The notes under the pieces were generated by a model. It made no database searches. It saw nothing but the letters and a program-made list of their open reading frames with translations, and was not told where the DNA came from. The position numbers and the translations under genes were made by a program. Positions 35,746 through 48,100 of a stretch of DNA of 64,000 nucleotides are shown piece after piece. Position 1 is the first letter of the stretch. Each line of letters opens with the position of its first letter. The stretch comes from Fasciola hepatica (Eukaryota > Platyhelminthes > Trematoda > Plagiorchiida > Fasciolidae): positions 11,070,001 to 11,134,000 of the forward strand of contig CANUEZ040000168.1 in assembly GCA_948099385.1 (NCBI GenBank). Reading direction: 5' to 3'.

Positions 35746-37921
35746 ATAATATGACACTCACTGTGGTTGTAATCGAAGGTGATTTGTTCGGAGTTTTGAA
35801 AATAATACGAATTGTGTTGAGTGTGACAGCGTTTGTGTATAACTACTCTTCTCTGTTTCTTAGGTTGTAGGGATGTACTTTTTGTTGTTCTAGTAGGCTC
35901 GGATTAGCGAAACTGGTGAGCGTAATTTCTCGAGATTGGTATCGCGTGCGTTCATGATTTCGTTTGCTTCGTGAACGGTGTCTCGGTCCTGTAGAATACC
36001 GTGGTGATCCGTAGAGGATGGAAGATCTTGTGGTCGTTCCGGTCTGGCTTCCGTGGATGATTCGGCCCCTTTGGGTGCTAGCGGACGAAGTGACACTGTT
36101 TCTTCTTTACCGTCTGCATGCGCAATGTAGGCGTACTGTAGATTACACATTACCAGTCCCACTTCTTCCAGGAATCGTATTTTAAAGATCTGTCATATCG
36201 TTTCAGAAGGGCAGGACCCAAAACGATTGATCAGGATGGCATTGATGTTCTGGTGGTTGAACGGCGAGCGTATCGAAACGATCGTTTGTGTGGGTTGTTA
36301 TTGGTTGCGGTGATCACAGTTAGTTGGAGGAATTCAAAAGTACCGATTCCTAATGTGTAGATGGAACACCTCCGGTTTTTAGGGCAGGGCATATGGTTTT
36401 CCACAAGGTGCCGTTGAGGCTTTCAATTGTCCATTAGATTGCGACTGATAATCTGTGAAGTTCGTGACGTGAAATATTCTCGTTTATTTTATCCAGTCGT
36501 GGTAAGGGGTACGCATCGAAGTAGGTAAAACAGTTAGTGGTTTGACTGTAATCAATCACCATTTGTTGTTTGTGGTTAACGTTGCTTGTTACGACCATTT
36601 GGGCTCTTCATGGCGAAATTAGCGGTCCTATGATACCACTTCCCAGTAGGCGATCGACTTCGAGGCGTATAAGCCGTTCGTCTTCTGGGGTATGGCGCTG
36701 TGATCTGGTCGCGATTGACCTGCAATCCGAGGATGAGTTGGAGAATAACAGTGGTGATTCGGTTTTTGGCTGCGGGTAATTCGCAGAGAGAAAATGCCTC
36801 GTTGGCCACGGAAAGGTATCTCGGGCTTCTTATGGAGACTAAGGAAATCATGCCCAAGTAGTACATGGGCGCACAAGTTTGTTAGTATTAGAAGTTAAAA
36901 ACGTTTGTGCATCATATGTTTATGTTGGATAGACTCGTGATAGAGTAGGGCAATGAGATCGATGCCATAGTAAACGTCGAGTCCATAGGCTAAATTTTTC
37001 AATTGTGGTTGCGTACAACTACAGGGGAAAAGTAGCCTCCAGAACGACCAGTATCGACCAGCTCTTGGAGAGGTGTCCGACTAACAAGAATACTCGTGAC
37101 TGTGCGTGATAGACAGTTTGGGGCTGGGGCAACAAACGTGTTGAATAATAAGGAGTGGAGGGCAGAATTCACTGGGTGTTTTGTGGGCTTGTATTCACAA
37201 ACACGTTAGGAATGGCCCAGTTTGGCACACATTTTACAAGTTGCTTCTCGGGCTGAACATTTACAATTGAAGTGTCTGATGCACTCAGAAAAGTAGCATG
37301 TTTGCCCAGCGGCTACCAGAACCGATGTGCTGGAAGTTATAGGGGATGTGGCAGGTATGTATTAACTGGAAGGGGTCGAACAGCACGAGAGTGAGTGACT
37401 GTTTGTTTGTGTATGATCTTAATTGTTTATGAGCCAGTTCAAGGGATCTGGCAAATTCGTATGCCTGGACAAGGCTTGATTCATGTTGTGCAAAATGCTT
37501 TGTTCGGGCTGTTGAGCACTGCAAACCGGAGACTAGAGCGTCCCGTGCAGATTCTTTTGTATATTGCAATGTGGTAACCTGCTTTGAAATCACGATCTTT
37601 TGCTCAGGACTTAAGTTTCTGCAAGAACTGATCAACGTCCTGCCTGTTTTGTTGGTTGCAGGTTGCCAGATGTCGAGCGTATACCACGTTTTTAGGTCAG
37701 AGGTGGGTTTTCTTGAGTATCTCGATGGCGGGCTCGTATTCAGTGCATTCCGAGATAAAATCGTAAACAGGTGAATCCACGAAGTGTATGAGGGCGTTCA
37801 GTTTATCAATATTAGCGGCTTCTCTGTCTTTGAGATATAAACTAGTGATTTCATTTGGTGCGTTTGGATCGACGTCAAACCACTTGGGCCGGATAGTAGG
37901 AGAATCCATGTTATTAGTCAA
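35746..37921 (-). mobile_element. Gypsy-2: second Ty3/Gypsy-like element, gag to RT, decayed
   Basis: The minus strand reads gag from ATG 37921 to about 37285, a degraded zinc motif near 37200-37250, a protease with VDTG near 37050, and the start of RT near 36400-36700 in several broken frames. RNase H and integrase are missing; RTE-2 lies where the 3' half would be. It differs from Gypsy-1 in gag sequence. The last readable frame (36162-35890) is unassigned. Confidence 0.6.
37285..37921 (-). pseudogene. Gypsy-2 gag remnant
   Basis: The first frame (37921-37697) contains RPKWFDVDPNAPNE, NALIHFVDSPVYDF and AIEILKKTHL, capsid-like blocks of fluke Gypsy gag. The second (37635-37285) contains LSPEQKIVISKQ, ARDALVSGLQCS and FARSLELAHKQ. 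They are separated by a shift near 37690. The internal stretch is shorter than typical, suggesting a deletion. Confidence 0.6.
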
Positions 37922-37925
37922 GTAA

Positions 37926-38066
37926 ATTGTTGTGAATGTGACGAGGGCAGATTAGGAGTTACGAATAGCAGAATAAAAGAATGATAATAATCGCTTTATT
38001 TGACTGTTAACAAGCGTGTAGTGGCTGAAAATGTAAACGTAGAAACTTATTGATGGGTTACACAAA
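37926..38066 (-). repeat. Gypsy-2 5' LTR-like segment
   Basis: Immediately upstream of the gag ATG. The minus strand starts TGTGTAACCC, resembles 29399-29610 and has an AATAAA-type run. The right border is uncertain. Confidence 0.45.
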
Positions 38067-38239
38067 ATATAGCGGACGACAATATCATCACATCATTCCC
38101 AGACATTGAAAAAGGGCTAGTTCTCAAAAGTAAACGAACGGAATCCAGTGTTTCTTTTTTCTAGTCTTTTCTGCTGAAATCTTTTGGCACAAAAGTGAAG
38201 ACAATTTTCGGTCCAGCTGGCATTCTTTTGAGATATTCA
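38067..38239. other. Intronic spacer
   Basis: No feature was recognised. Confidence 0.35.
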
Positions 38240-38430
38240 TTACATTTCTGTTCTGCCCAGCCATCACGACGAGACCGCACCTTGACCTGGTGTGATGGCT
38301 TGCGTGCCTCCATGACCCAAAGAGCTATGCAGGATGGCTTCCTTAAGCCGGAGATGCAATCACATCTGATGCTTCAGTGGGTAGAGGCCAGGCGAAGTCC
38401 AGTCTCCGAACCAGTTGGTCTGCAACATCT
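38240..38430 (+). repeat. RTE leader-like segment, plus strand
   Basis: It matches the 5' leader of copies A, C and D (ccatcacgacgagac, then the GLRASMTQRA peptide region) but in plus orientation, with a partly altered reading frame (38195-38473). It lies at the head of RTE-6 copy 1 and may be its leader, which would link RTE-6 to the A-D family. Confidence 0.65.
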
Positions 38431-39059
38431 GGTTCTGCCCTCTGCGCTCCCGGAGAGGACACCCAGCGAATAAAAACGAAGATAAACAGCTTACCGGTCT
38501 ATAACTCCACTGAATGGACATAGAATGGAGTACCTGGGATTTTTCTGGACGGTGGAAGAAGCTATCTCACTTCACTGGACAGCCCCCAGCCCAAACGTCA
38601 TTTTTCCTCCCACGTTTCGCTTATTCTATTGGGCTAACGACAGTCCAAAAAGCAGATCGATAAAGATGTACCGGCGAAGACAAAAAGGGGATTCCTATAA
38701 CAATCAAGTCTCACGTGACAGACCAAAAGAACTTCTTTCACGAGTGCATCGGCCACGTTCGCGTGCTGGGTTAACGCCCCACTGCCTTGTGGGTCAGTCT
38801 TTTGAGCCGAAGACTCCGGTTAGGAATCCTCGTCAGAAACCTCTTCTGCGAGGTGATCAGCTACGAAGTGCGATGTACCCAAAATCTCCAAAAGTCCATC
38901 TGGAAACATTACTTATCTCTGCCCTGTATCCTTCACATTCCAATTTTAAATAGATACGAGAAGCTACAATGAGTCGTGATGGAGAACTTAAAATTCACGG
39001 TGAGGGCAGTTACTTGGAAACATGGGAAACTAGATAACCGATTCTCAGACCTCAGCATT

Positions 39060-42032
39060 CTCTTCACTTAGCTGCTTTCAACGTCCCCACACTTTACCAA
39101 ACGGAGCAACAGGCTGCCCTAACTAGAACTCTTGAAAACTTTAAAACCGATGTGTTGTGTCTGGGAAACACGTATGCCGGACCGAACTTTAATGTTAACA
39201 CTTTTCCCACCCCAGATATAAGCTCAGCTCCTCGTTTCACTCTGCGCGTATCGGGCTATTCGGTGTTTCGTGGTGGTGGTCAGGCGGGCGTTGGCATCGT
39301 TCTGACCATGGAAGCTGGACATACGCTTCCCGATTAGATCCCAGTCAGCAGTCGTCTGTGTGCAGTTCGATCGAATGGTTCTGTGCATGTCAAGAGCAAC
39401 AGACTGGATCATCGATGTCTGTTTGTCGTTTCTGTGTATGTCCCGACTGACTGTAGTTCTGTTGAGATTAAAGACGGATTCTATCATGAGTCATTTTAAC
39501 TGCTCTGCAGCGTGCGCTCTACGAACATGATGGTTGTTGCTGGTGATTTCAGTACTGAAGTTAGCAGTCTAGACGAGACGGAAAGGAGTATAGGAGGCCG
39601 CTTTTGCATTCCAGCTGATCAAACAGATAACAGTGATTGACTCACCCAACTGTCTTCCCATCATAGACTACTCCTAGCGAGTGCAAAAAGCGACACTGAC
39701 TAACCTGACGTCCTTTTGTGCCTTTACAACGTTGGACTCAGATCGACCACATTGCTGTAGGTTACCGCTGTCACGGATCAGTTCAATACTGTCGATCATT
39801 TTGGTCCATGTCTATAGACACTGATCACGTCCTTGTTGACGCGCCTTTCAACTTACATCTCGTCCGTGGCCGGATTAACGCCAAAGCGAACCGTCCTCCG
39901 CAGCTGCTACTGGACGAAAATCATCAATCTGCTTTCGAAGCAGAATTTTCCTCCAGTTTATCGATACAGTCAAATGCCCAGGATCCAGAAGAACGATGAA
40001 CAAAGATCAAACAGGCCCTACGTTAGACTTCTGGTACTGCCCAAGGTTCAGCAACCAGACACACACAGAAACGATGTATATCTACATCCTCAGTTGGATT
40101 GTTAGATGCGCGCAGGTCGATTCCTCTGGATTCCAGATACAATGAGGCATGGGGATGCCTTAAACGCCAACTGATTCTTAGTCTGTGGAAGAACCGTGAG
40201 CAGTGGTGGATTGCGAAGTGTATGGAGATAGAAAAAGCTGCGGTGGTTAGCAAGAGCGGCAACCTTTTCCGTCCAACTCGAAAACCGGTCCTCGAAAGCG
40301 AGGCGTTAGCAAACTGGTCAAAGAGGTGAACGGCTCACTGATTCTGACTGAGGAGTGTCGTCTAGTTTGTTGGGTGGAACATTTCGAGAAGCGGTGTAAC
40401 TGGTTCTTATCCACGACATGTTTGCTAACTAGCGTGGTGGTTGCAGCTCTAGTTGTAGATACCAATCCTCCGTCATAATCGGAGGTTCTCCGTGAGATAA
40501 GCTATCTTAAACGACATAAGGCTTCCGGACCGGATTGGTTGGCCCCGTCTGTTTCCAATGACGGTGACTCAGCATTGTCACTGGAGTTGACAAAACACCT
40601 GCGCTTGGTATGGAATAGGGAACAAGTTCCGAAGAGTTGGTGTGATTCGGTGGTCGTACCGATCTACAAGAATGGCGACAAGTTCTCTTGTGAAAACCAT
40701 ATGGGAATAAGTCTTGTTAGCATCGTATCTAAACTGCTCGCTGGTATTATTCTCCACCGATTATCAACGGCTCACGAATAGTGCTTGCGCGAGAATCAAG
40801 CTGGTTATAGACCTGTTCGAGGTGATGTTGATGACATCTTCACTGTTCGACAAGTTTTAGAACAGGCATACCTTCTATATGCCCACTGTCCCCGTTTTTC
40901 TTGATGCTAAAGTGGCCTTCGACTCAGTCGAACACAGTTCTCTGGCATTGCCTCTTGTTGAAAGATGTATCAGAGAAATTCATTTCCCTTATGGAGTCCT
41001 TGTACAAGAGCAGCCGAAGCCGAGTTCGAGCCTACGGTGTTCCTTCACCCGAGTTCACCACGAAAAGTGATGTACGTCAGGATTGCCTCTCTTCTTTTTT
41101 CCTTTTTCTTTTGTGTTGTATATGGTCCCAGAGACCACGATTTTGTTGGCTGAGGCTAGTGTCATTGAACTTTTCTCGGATGGGGAAGTGTCCGACCTTG
41201 AATATGCAGATGACATAGTTCTTCCAAGTGCAGACCCAGGCAATTCGCAAGCTTTTGTGGACAGTTTGAACAATAGTGTGGCGATGTTTGGTATGCGTTT
41301 TGCACGTTCAGAGTGCAAGGAGCTGTTGCAGAATTGGGTTTGTCCAACGCGAAGCCCTCCAGTATTTGAGGGTATTGTGGACCAGGTAGACAAGTTGTTT
41401 CATCTGAGCAGCTGCACTTCATTCCGGAGGTCGGATATCAAATGAGATATCTTCGCATATATAGAGGGCATGTTTGGATTTTGCCAGCCTGATTCGTCCG
41501 TAGTATCGATATGACATCCGTCACGGGTCGATTTTACTCTGCAACAATCAGGCCAGTATTTATATGTGGTTCAGAAAAATGGCCATTGGAGGTGGCGGAT
41601 GTGCGAAAATTGTCGGTTTTTGAACACGGATGTCCTCGCAGCACAGCTCGATTGCAGTGGAAACGTCATATTAGCGATGTTGAGGTTAAGCGCTGCGCAT
41701 CAGGCATGCGAACCAAATTGTTAGATGAATCACCAAAGCTCACTAGGCTGAGATGGTTGGGACGTGCGTTGCTGATATCCCGGGAGAGGTTTTCCTTTGC
41801 ACAGTGTCGACAGAATGGTAATGGTTATAAAATGAGTGACCGTAGCCAGTGCATTGCGTGGAAGAAAGGTTTTAAAAACCTGGCCAGCAGATTTGGCCAT
41901 GTGGGGCGTGTTCGACTCCCCGACTGGTGTCGAAGAGACCCTCCCACTCTATGGTTAAATATATCGTTGGATATGACTAGATGTCGCGATCGACAGTGCT
42001 CTTGTATTTACAACCTTTCCTTATCGACTTGA
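39060..42032 (+). pseudogene. RTE-6 copy 1 endonuclease-RT remnant
   Basis: Readable blocks are LAAFNVPTLYQTEQQ, DVLCLGNTYAGP, GGGQAGVGIVLT, CLFVVSVYVPTDCSS, VVAGDFSTEVS (endonuclease), TQIDHIAVGYR, then RT blocks PIYKNGDKFSCENHMGISLV, FLDAKVAFDSVE and DLEYADDIVLPS (41196-41231), and C-terminal LTRLRWLGRALL. Stop codons at several points (for example after HTLPD near 39337) rule out function. Confidence 0.75.
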
Positions 42033-42159
42033 TGCCAGTATTTGTAGTTCTCCTATTACTTCCATGTTCCTATTCTTTTTCATTATTTCGTTTCGAAGCT
42101 GCTGCAGCCAAGGCCCTCGCACCCCTGCATGATTAGCGGTTGTTTGAACTGAACTGAGC

Positions 42160-43221
42160 TGAACCTTAACGACACCCGGATTGGTTGGTTCGGCTCTGGT
42201 CGATTCAGACTAATGTTAGTCATTGATTGGTTTGTTGCCGTGCTTGGCTGGTCGCACTCTTGTCCATGATTCTGGACAGCCGATCACGTGCTGTCTGCTT
42301 CTCTCCCCGATCTTACCGTTTATTATGGACGGGTGATAGAGTGCTGTCTTCCATTGAACCAGGTCGTCTGTTGGCAGTGTGCTTGCCCTTACCTTCACGC
42401 ATGAGCCGGCGTTTCGTTCCACTAAAGATTTTGGGATTTGTGTGCAATTTCCATCCGGATGTAAGAGACACTTCATGCTCAGTGTAGAACAAGTTGTCTG
42501 AAGGGACCAATTAGTTGGCACTGAATGCCAGTTGAATCACTTCTAGAAATGATTCGCCTACTACTCAGCTCGATTAGATATTTGGGAGGCTGGCTTGTCA
42601 CTTCTTATACAGATTATCCCACTCATATCGACCTTTTTTGACTGTAGCAGAAATTTGTTCCATCTTTAGAGACATCAGTCATCATCCTCTTTACGCACGC
42701 ATGTCAACGTTTCTCGCTCGTGTTAATGTGTGATCGTTGGAGGTTACAACCTGTGGTGATTAGAACTGGGTCACGTGCTAGCAGAAAGAGCCCCAATTTT
42801 ATGCTCATCGGTTTCATCGATGGCGGCCCGAGGATCACATAAAACAAACCGATTGACAAACTTATGTTGATGGACCGAATTTGGACGGTACGTGGAAAAT
42901 AAAATCGTCTGGCTTTCAGCAATTTGGATAAAGCCTGTGCATGAAAGGGACGAGGGCAAAAATAAGTGCCCGAGTTTGCTTTTAGACCGCATGATGAACT
43001 ACTACTACTACTCATTGATATGGTCATTTGTAAAAATAAATGAGCATGTCATTCCCCTCTGTCTTTATTTATCGCTGCTAGATGAAGTCATTCTTTAGAT
43101 TTGATTTCACACTAAAGTTAAACCTTATGGTTCTTTGTATTTTTTCCACCCACCATCATAGATTTTTAACCTGAGGAGAATGTACTACTCACAACCCGTC
43201 TTGAATGTGTTTTTTATGCAG
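42160..43221. other. Intron 2 end, no gene recognised
   Basis: No host exon was found before 43222. A stretch ending in a (CTA)n-type run (43000-43013) may be the tail of an unclassified repeat starting near 42690. Confidence 0.4.
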
Positions 43222-43596
43222 GACTGTCACAAGGATTGGGTGTTTGATCTTCGATGGATCGACGATTCTTATCTGGCTTCATGTTCTCGCGATTCCTCTC
43301 TGGCGTTGTGGCGTATTCCGACGTATCATTCTGATGACTTCCGCTGGAACCCGACCTCGAGTATTCACGTGCTCAAATCCCCCAGTGGCTCCGTGCCAAC
43401 AATTACGAATCCAGTGGCGCACGTGGTTTCCGCGATCCCGGATGATCGATTTCGTGCGGTCGAACACGTGGTCCCATTTAACCTATTGGCTGTGGTTTCC
43501 ATGTCTAGACGCTTGTACATGTACGATGCTGTACGCATAGGGTCAGATAGTAAAGCTCGACCCGTATTCACTTTAGCGCTCCGAGATGCATATCAA
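43222..43596 (+). CDS. DCAF12: DCAF12 exon 3 (residues 163-287)
   Basis: Acceptor tttttatgcag, then DCHKDWVFDLRWID, LASCSRDSSLALW and, after a 30-40 residue loop, VEHVVPFNLLAVVSMSRRLY and FTLALRDAYQ. This matches the DCAF12 blades with H-K-D-W-I-F, S-G-S-R-D-G-S and the following blade. It is in phase 0 at both ends; donor GTAAGG at 43597. An open frame runs past the donor to 43773, but that part has no similarity. Confidence 0.85.
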
Positions 43597-44049
43597 GTAA
43601 GGGTCAGCCCTCTCATTCATTCACTAGACCAAAAACTAGAAGAAATTTCTCTTCTTAGCAACTGTTCTTTCTTATCATCTCACCTACACGGAAATAGGTT
43701 AGTAACACGGGGCATCACTCAGCGGAGTGTTGTTTGTCCCAACTTATCACAACGAGACCTTCACGCTCTTTGATGACTTCCGTTCTTCCAATACTCGAAT
43801 AGCTATTCAAGGTGGTTCCGTTACTCCGGAGTTGCAGTCTTGCCTCACATATTAGTAGGGCAATGTAAGACGAAGTTTAGTCCCACTTGGTCCGATTTGT
43901 GGGAAATATTTGATCCCGTACGACCAATCAGTATATACAACACATAAAATTCACTAGATCCGAGGCTCACCAGGCTACGATGTTTGGGGCTTGCATGGCG
44001 CACATCCCCAGGTAAACGTCCTCAATCTGATGTTTGCGGAGACGGGTTG

Positions 44050-44335
44050 CGACGGGTAGATGACCGGTGGTGGTCGAAAGGTGTAGAGCGTTTGATTACC
44101 ACCTCGGGAGTCAGAGGTTCGAATCCTCGCCATCGCCTTTTATTTTAGTAGTAGATATCAATCAACTCTTGTCCGGATCGTTACCATATCTGACCCACTG
44201 GGATTTTATGTGGTTTTGCACCCCAAATCTCAGGGTCTGATTGCCATTTATCCTTAATTGTGCAGTGGTCTTTTGTGGCTATGGGGTATGCCCCTTCCAT
44301 TGCACTCATGCGCAAGCATGTGATAAAAAAGGTTA
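44050..44335 (+). repeat. tRNA-derived SINE, full-length copy
   Basis: The head (44060-44135) has a tRNA-like B box, ggttcgaatcc, at 44116-44126 and a plausible A-box region around ggtgtagagcg. The body includes gacccactgggatttta, caaatctcagggtctgattg and gcagtggtcttttgtggcta. The tail ends gcaagcatgtgataaaaaa. Shared order with at least six other copies here supports a SINE transcribed by RNA polymerase III. Confidence 0.8.
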
Positions 44336-45064
44336 GCCAGCTCGTGACACGAAAGAGGAGCGTGCACGTTATGACCAGTGATCTGTACCGTGTAGTGTGT
44401 GGTAGGTTTCTCACTTGGGGTCCGCGAAATTCACCTCAGCAATAGTTAGGAGCTTTGGTTGAAATGGTTGCATGCTACAACCAATGACATTTTTGCATTA
44501 CACACTGTCTGCATCTATTAGCTTCTATGGCGTCGGTTTTGTCGAATCATGAGTTAGTCACAAACCCATGGCCTCTTGTCCAGGCATTCAGTCTCTCGTC
44601 AAGTATATGCTTCACTCACCGGAAGACAAATTTTCTACAGTTACTGAAATGCCATGGCATGGGCCGAATGAAGTGGGATATTAAGGGATTATAATAGGAT
44701 CTATCCAATTAGCATCGTGTACAGGTGGGCAGTGCTCACTTTATTGTTAGTCTAGAAGGACGAGATATACTATAGAGAACTTCTCTGCTTTTAACGCGGA
44801 CAGACAAGATCGATTAGACAATCTTCAAATGTACCCTTTGTGGATTAGTTAGAAGTGTTATTAGTGAATGTCATGTGAAGGTACTTCATTTATGTGTTAC
44901 TGTATAGATGCAATCAACTCAATGAACTGATCGCCAGCTATACTACGTACATATTGGTGTTTGAAGAATCTGACAGTAATTTCAAGTTTTTTGCAGGCAG
45001 TCCAGGAATGTGGTAGAAGATTTGCGTAGACCCAATGCGGTACAATAAATATGCGAATACTCTA
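44336..45064. other. Intronic sequence, no gene recognised
   Basis: No feature was seen. Confidence 0.4.
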
Positions 45065-45166
45065 GCTTTTTTATCACATGCTAACACGAGTACAAGGAAG
45101 AGGCATACCCCCCCATAGCCAACACAGGCCCACTGCACTGCCAGGGACAGCAGGTCATCAAACGCT
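45065..45166 (-). repeat. SINE, tail half (split by RTE copy D)
   Basis: The minus-strand SINE tail (tttttatcacatgc) and adjoining body up to the insertion point; it continues at 49029-49206. Both halves align in order with the uninterrupted minus copy at 51844-52033. Confidence 0.75.
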
Positions 45167-48100
45167 GATCATCATCATCATCGTACAGCGTTAAACAGTA
45201 GGGCAAGCCCCACTGACCACTGCCTTTCTCACCATGTTGCACGTTGAATTAAAAAGTATGAATATACAAGATGGACAGGGAGTGGACCTACATGGGTGGG
45301 AAAAGAAAAGAATGCCCTAGTAGCCAACACACGGAATACACAGTCTAACTGTACAAACGTACACCGATCAAACATTTTGATTCGATAGAAAGTGACAACA
45401 CGATCGCCACTGTTCGCGGTTCGCAGCCATATCCTTCAGTGTCTCCAGCCAACTAGTAGACGGATCTTTTGGACCCCAACCACGAAGACGTGAAGCACCT
45501 ACTTTTCCTAAGTCTGCTGTACATTTTCTCATTCCTCGCTGCCAGGTCATCTGTTGACCTCCACGTGGTCTCTTCCACTCCCTGGGAGGGGCGGAAAATA
45601 GGACACGGTACGGTAGACGTGTGTTTGACATACGTAACACGTGTCCTAACCAACGAAGTCTACTAAGCTGGATACGCTGTGACAAAACGTTCTCTGAATT
45701 AGTACCCAATACTCGCTTTCTCACCTCATCGTTGCTTACTCGGCTATTCCACCCAATCCTAGCGGTACTACGTAAACATCGATGGTCGAAAACCTCAAGA
45801 CGACGAATATCTTCAGCACGCAGACTCCAAGTTTCGCAACCATACAACAAAACTGAACGCACAGTGGCACAGTATACACGACGTTTCAACTTCAGTGAAA
45901 TATCGGATCGGCGCCACAAGTGCTTCAGTCCAGTGTACGCCGCTCGAGCCTTGGATATCCGCGTACTCACCTCTACTACTTTGCTCCCATCCGTCGTCAC
46001 GCAGCTACCGAGGTTGGTGAAGTGATCGACAACTGCCAGCACCTCCCCATCGAGCATCAAGCTTGGAATCGTTGACGTCCAGTCTTGTAACATCACCTTG
46101 CACTTTGAAGGTGCAAAGCGCATGCCGAATGGAGCTACAGCTCTAGCGAGATTATCTAGTGCACGCTGAGCATGTTCCGTGGATTCGAACAAGCAGACAA
46201 CGTCGTCTGCGTAATCTAGGTCACATAGCTTTTCACTATCTCCTAGTTCGACGCCTACATCCTGAAGATTTTGCAAAGCACTCTCCATTATTTCGTCCAT
46301 GACGAAGTTAAAAAGGAATGGAGACAAAAGGCATCCCTGCCGAACACCACTGGTCGTTTCGAACCGACCGGATAGTTCACCGTAAACCCTTACGCGGCCA
46401 GAAGTATGAGAATACAGTGATCTAATTAGGTTCACGAACTTCTGGGGCATACCTTTTCGATGAAGAGTACTGAAAAGCGATGTTCGATCAACTGAATCGA
46501 AGGCGCCTTTCAGGTCTAAGAAAAGCATTATTGTTGGTCGGCGGTGCGTGTGACGCGTTTCAAGTAGTCGGCGAAGAGTAAAAATCTGGTCGATGCATCC
46601 TCGACCTGGGCGGAATCCAGCCTGCTGTTCGCGGACATTCCTCTCGCGAGCCGGTGTAAGACGGTGCAGCAAAATCAGAGCTAATACTTTGGTGACTATC
46701 GGGATTAAGCTAATCCCACGATGATTACTGCAGTCATTGCGTATTCCCTTCTTGAACATGGGAACAATCAATGACTCACTCCATATTAACGGAATACGCT
46801 CCTCCTTCCAAATGTCACGGAGCAAGGCGGTTAGTGATTTTATCAACGCCTCACCACCCAGTTTGAAAAGAACTGGAGGAAGTTCGTCGGGACCTGCCGC
46901 TTTCCCCCGCCTTAGTAATCGAATACATGACTCTACTTCTACTTCTGATGGGGGCTCAAGTGATACCACCCAAGAAGTCACAGTTGTTGACACGGGAGTA
47001 ACTACACTAGCGTGCGGCCAGCTAAACTGTTCCTTGAAGTACTCGGCCCATCGGTCAAGCCTTTGCAGTTTGTTATGGATGGGTTCTCCATTTTTATTGC
47101 AAATCGTTTCACTGACCTGAGTTCGCCGTCCACCGGTGTCACGAATAAGTTTGAACAGTCTTTGACTGTTACCTGAAGCAGCTGCCACTTCCATTTCTTC
47201 GGCTACATTGACCCACCAATTTTCGCGATCCTTCCTAAGGCTTTTAGTAACTTGTCTTTGCAGCTTTCTCCGCATCTTATTCATCTCCTTACGGTTCGAG
47301 AGCTGACGCTTTTGCTCCATTATACTCAGCGACTCTTGCGAGACCCAGTGTCTTTGGTGGACAACGGATCGAGGACCACAGGCGAAACCTGCTGCTAAGT
47401 GCATCGCTTGTTTGATATGAGCCCAATGCTCATCTACATTACTGTTCTCCGTGGATCCTAGCTCATGTGCTAACTTCTGCTCATAACGGGTGCGTATTTC
47501 TGGATCACACAAACGTTGCACGGCTAATCCGGTTTGCGGTTTGCGACGATGGCCATGGAGCTGGAGAGATAATCGCATTAAAACTAAGGCATGGTCCGAC
47601 TCTACGTACGTGGACCAGTAAGATCTACAGTTCTGAACAGAACTGCGCCATCGGTAGCTTACGGCGATATGGTCAATTTGACTCAAGGTACTTGTAGAGT
47701 TAGAGCGCCATGTCGCTGTGCGACGCGAGCTGTGTCGGAAATTTGTGCTAGACAAGAACAATTGATTGTCTGCACAAAATTGGAGAAGCCTATCCCCGTT
47801 ATCTGTGCGCTCAGCGGGTAAAGCACAACGCCCACCTAAACAGGCTTCTGACACACTGAGTTTGCCAACTTGTGCATTGAAGTCACCAGCTAGCACTACA
47901 ATGATGGAACCTTTACTACTGCGAACGAGAGTGGCGAGGGCATCATAGAACTCATCTTTCTGCAAGTCTGAGCTGCAGTCCGTTGGGGCGTACGCCGAGA
48001 TCACGAACAAATTGCGTTTAACACAACTATCCTTTCGGACGCCAACTGACCCTTGGAGTCTCACAGCACATAAACGACTGTTAACAGGAATCCAGTCTAA

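Larger units (their letters stand above)
38240..42150 (+). mobile_element. RTE-6 copy 1 (full span, dead)
   Basis: A plus-strand RTE-like element: leader, endonuclease region (39060-39700), linker (39720-40330), RT (40440-41410) and C-terminal domain (41510-42030), with a pentamer tail gaactgaactgagctgaac near 42140. Stops and frameshifts occur throughout. From about 38920 to 41400 it is essentially identical to 58317-60800. Confidence 0.75.

Noticed and set aside
42690..43015. Sequence ending in a CTA-type run as a further SINE or exon
   Set aside because: No second copy and no coding or tRNA resemblance could be found in the window.
43597..43773. Extension of DCAF12 exon 3 to the frame's stop at 43773
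   Set aside because: Similarity ends exactly at a strong GTAAGG donor and resumes in exon 4 in the same phase.
44060..44135. tRNA gene (B box and A-box-like sequence)
   Set aside because: The same head recurs at 53738, 58185 and (minus) 49130, followed each time by the same non-tRNA body; it is a SINE head, and I could not fold a convincing complete cloverleaf.
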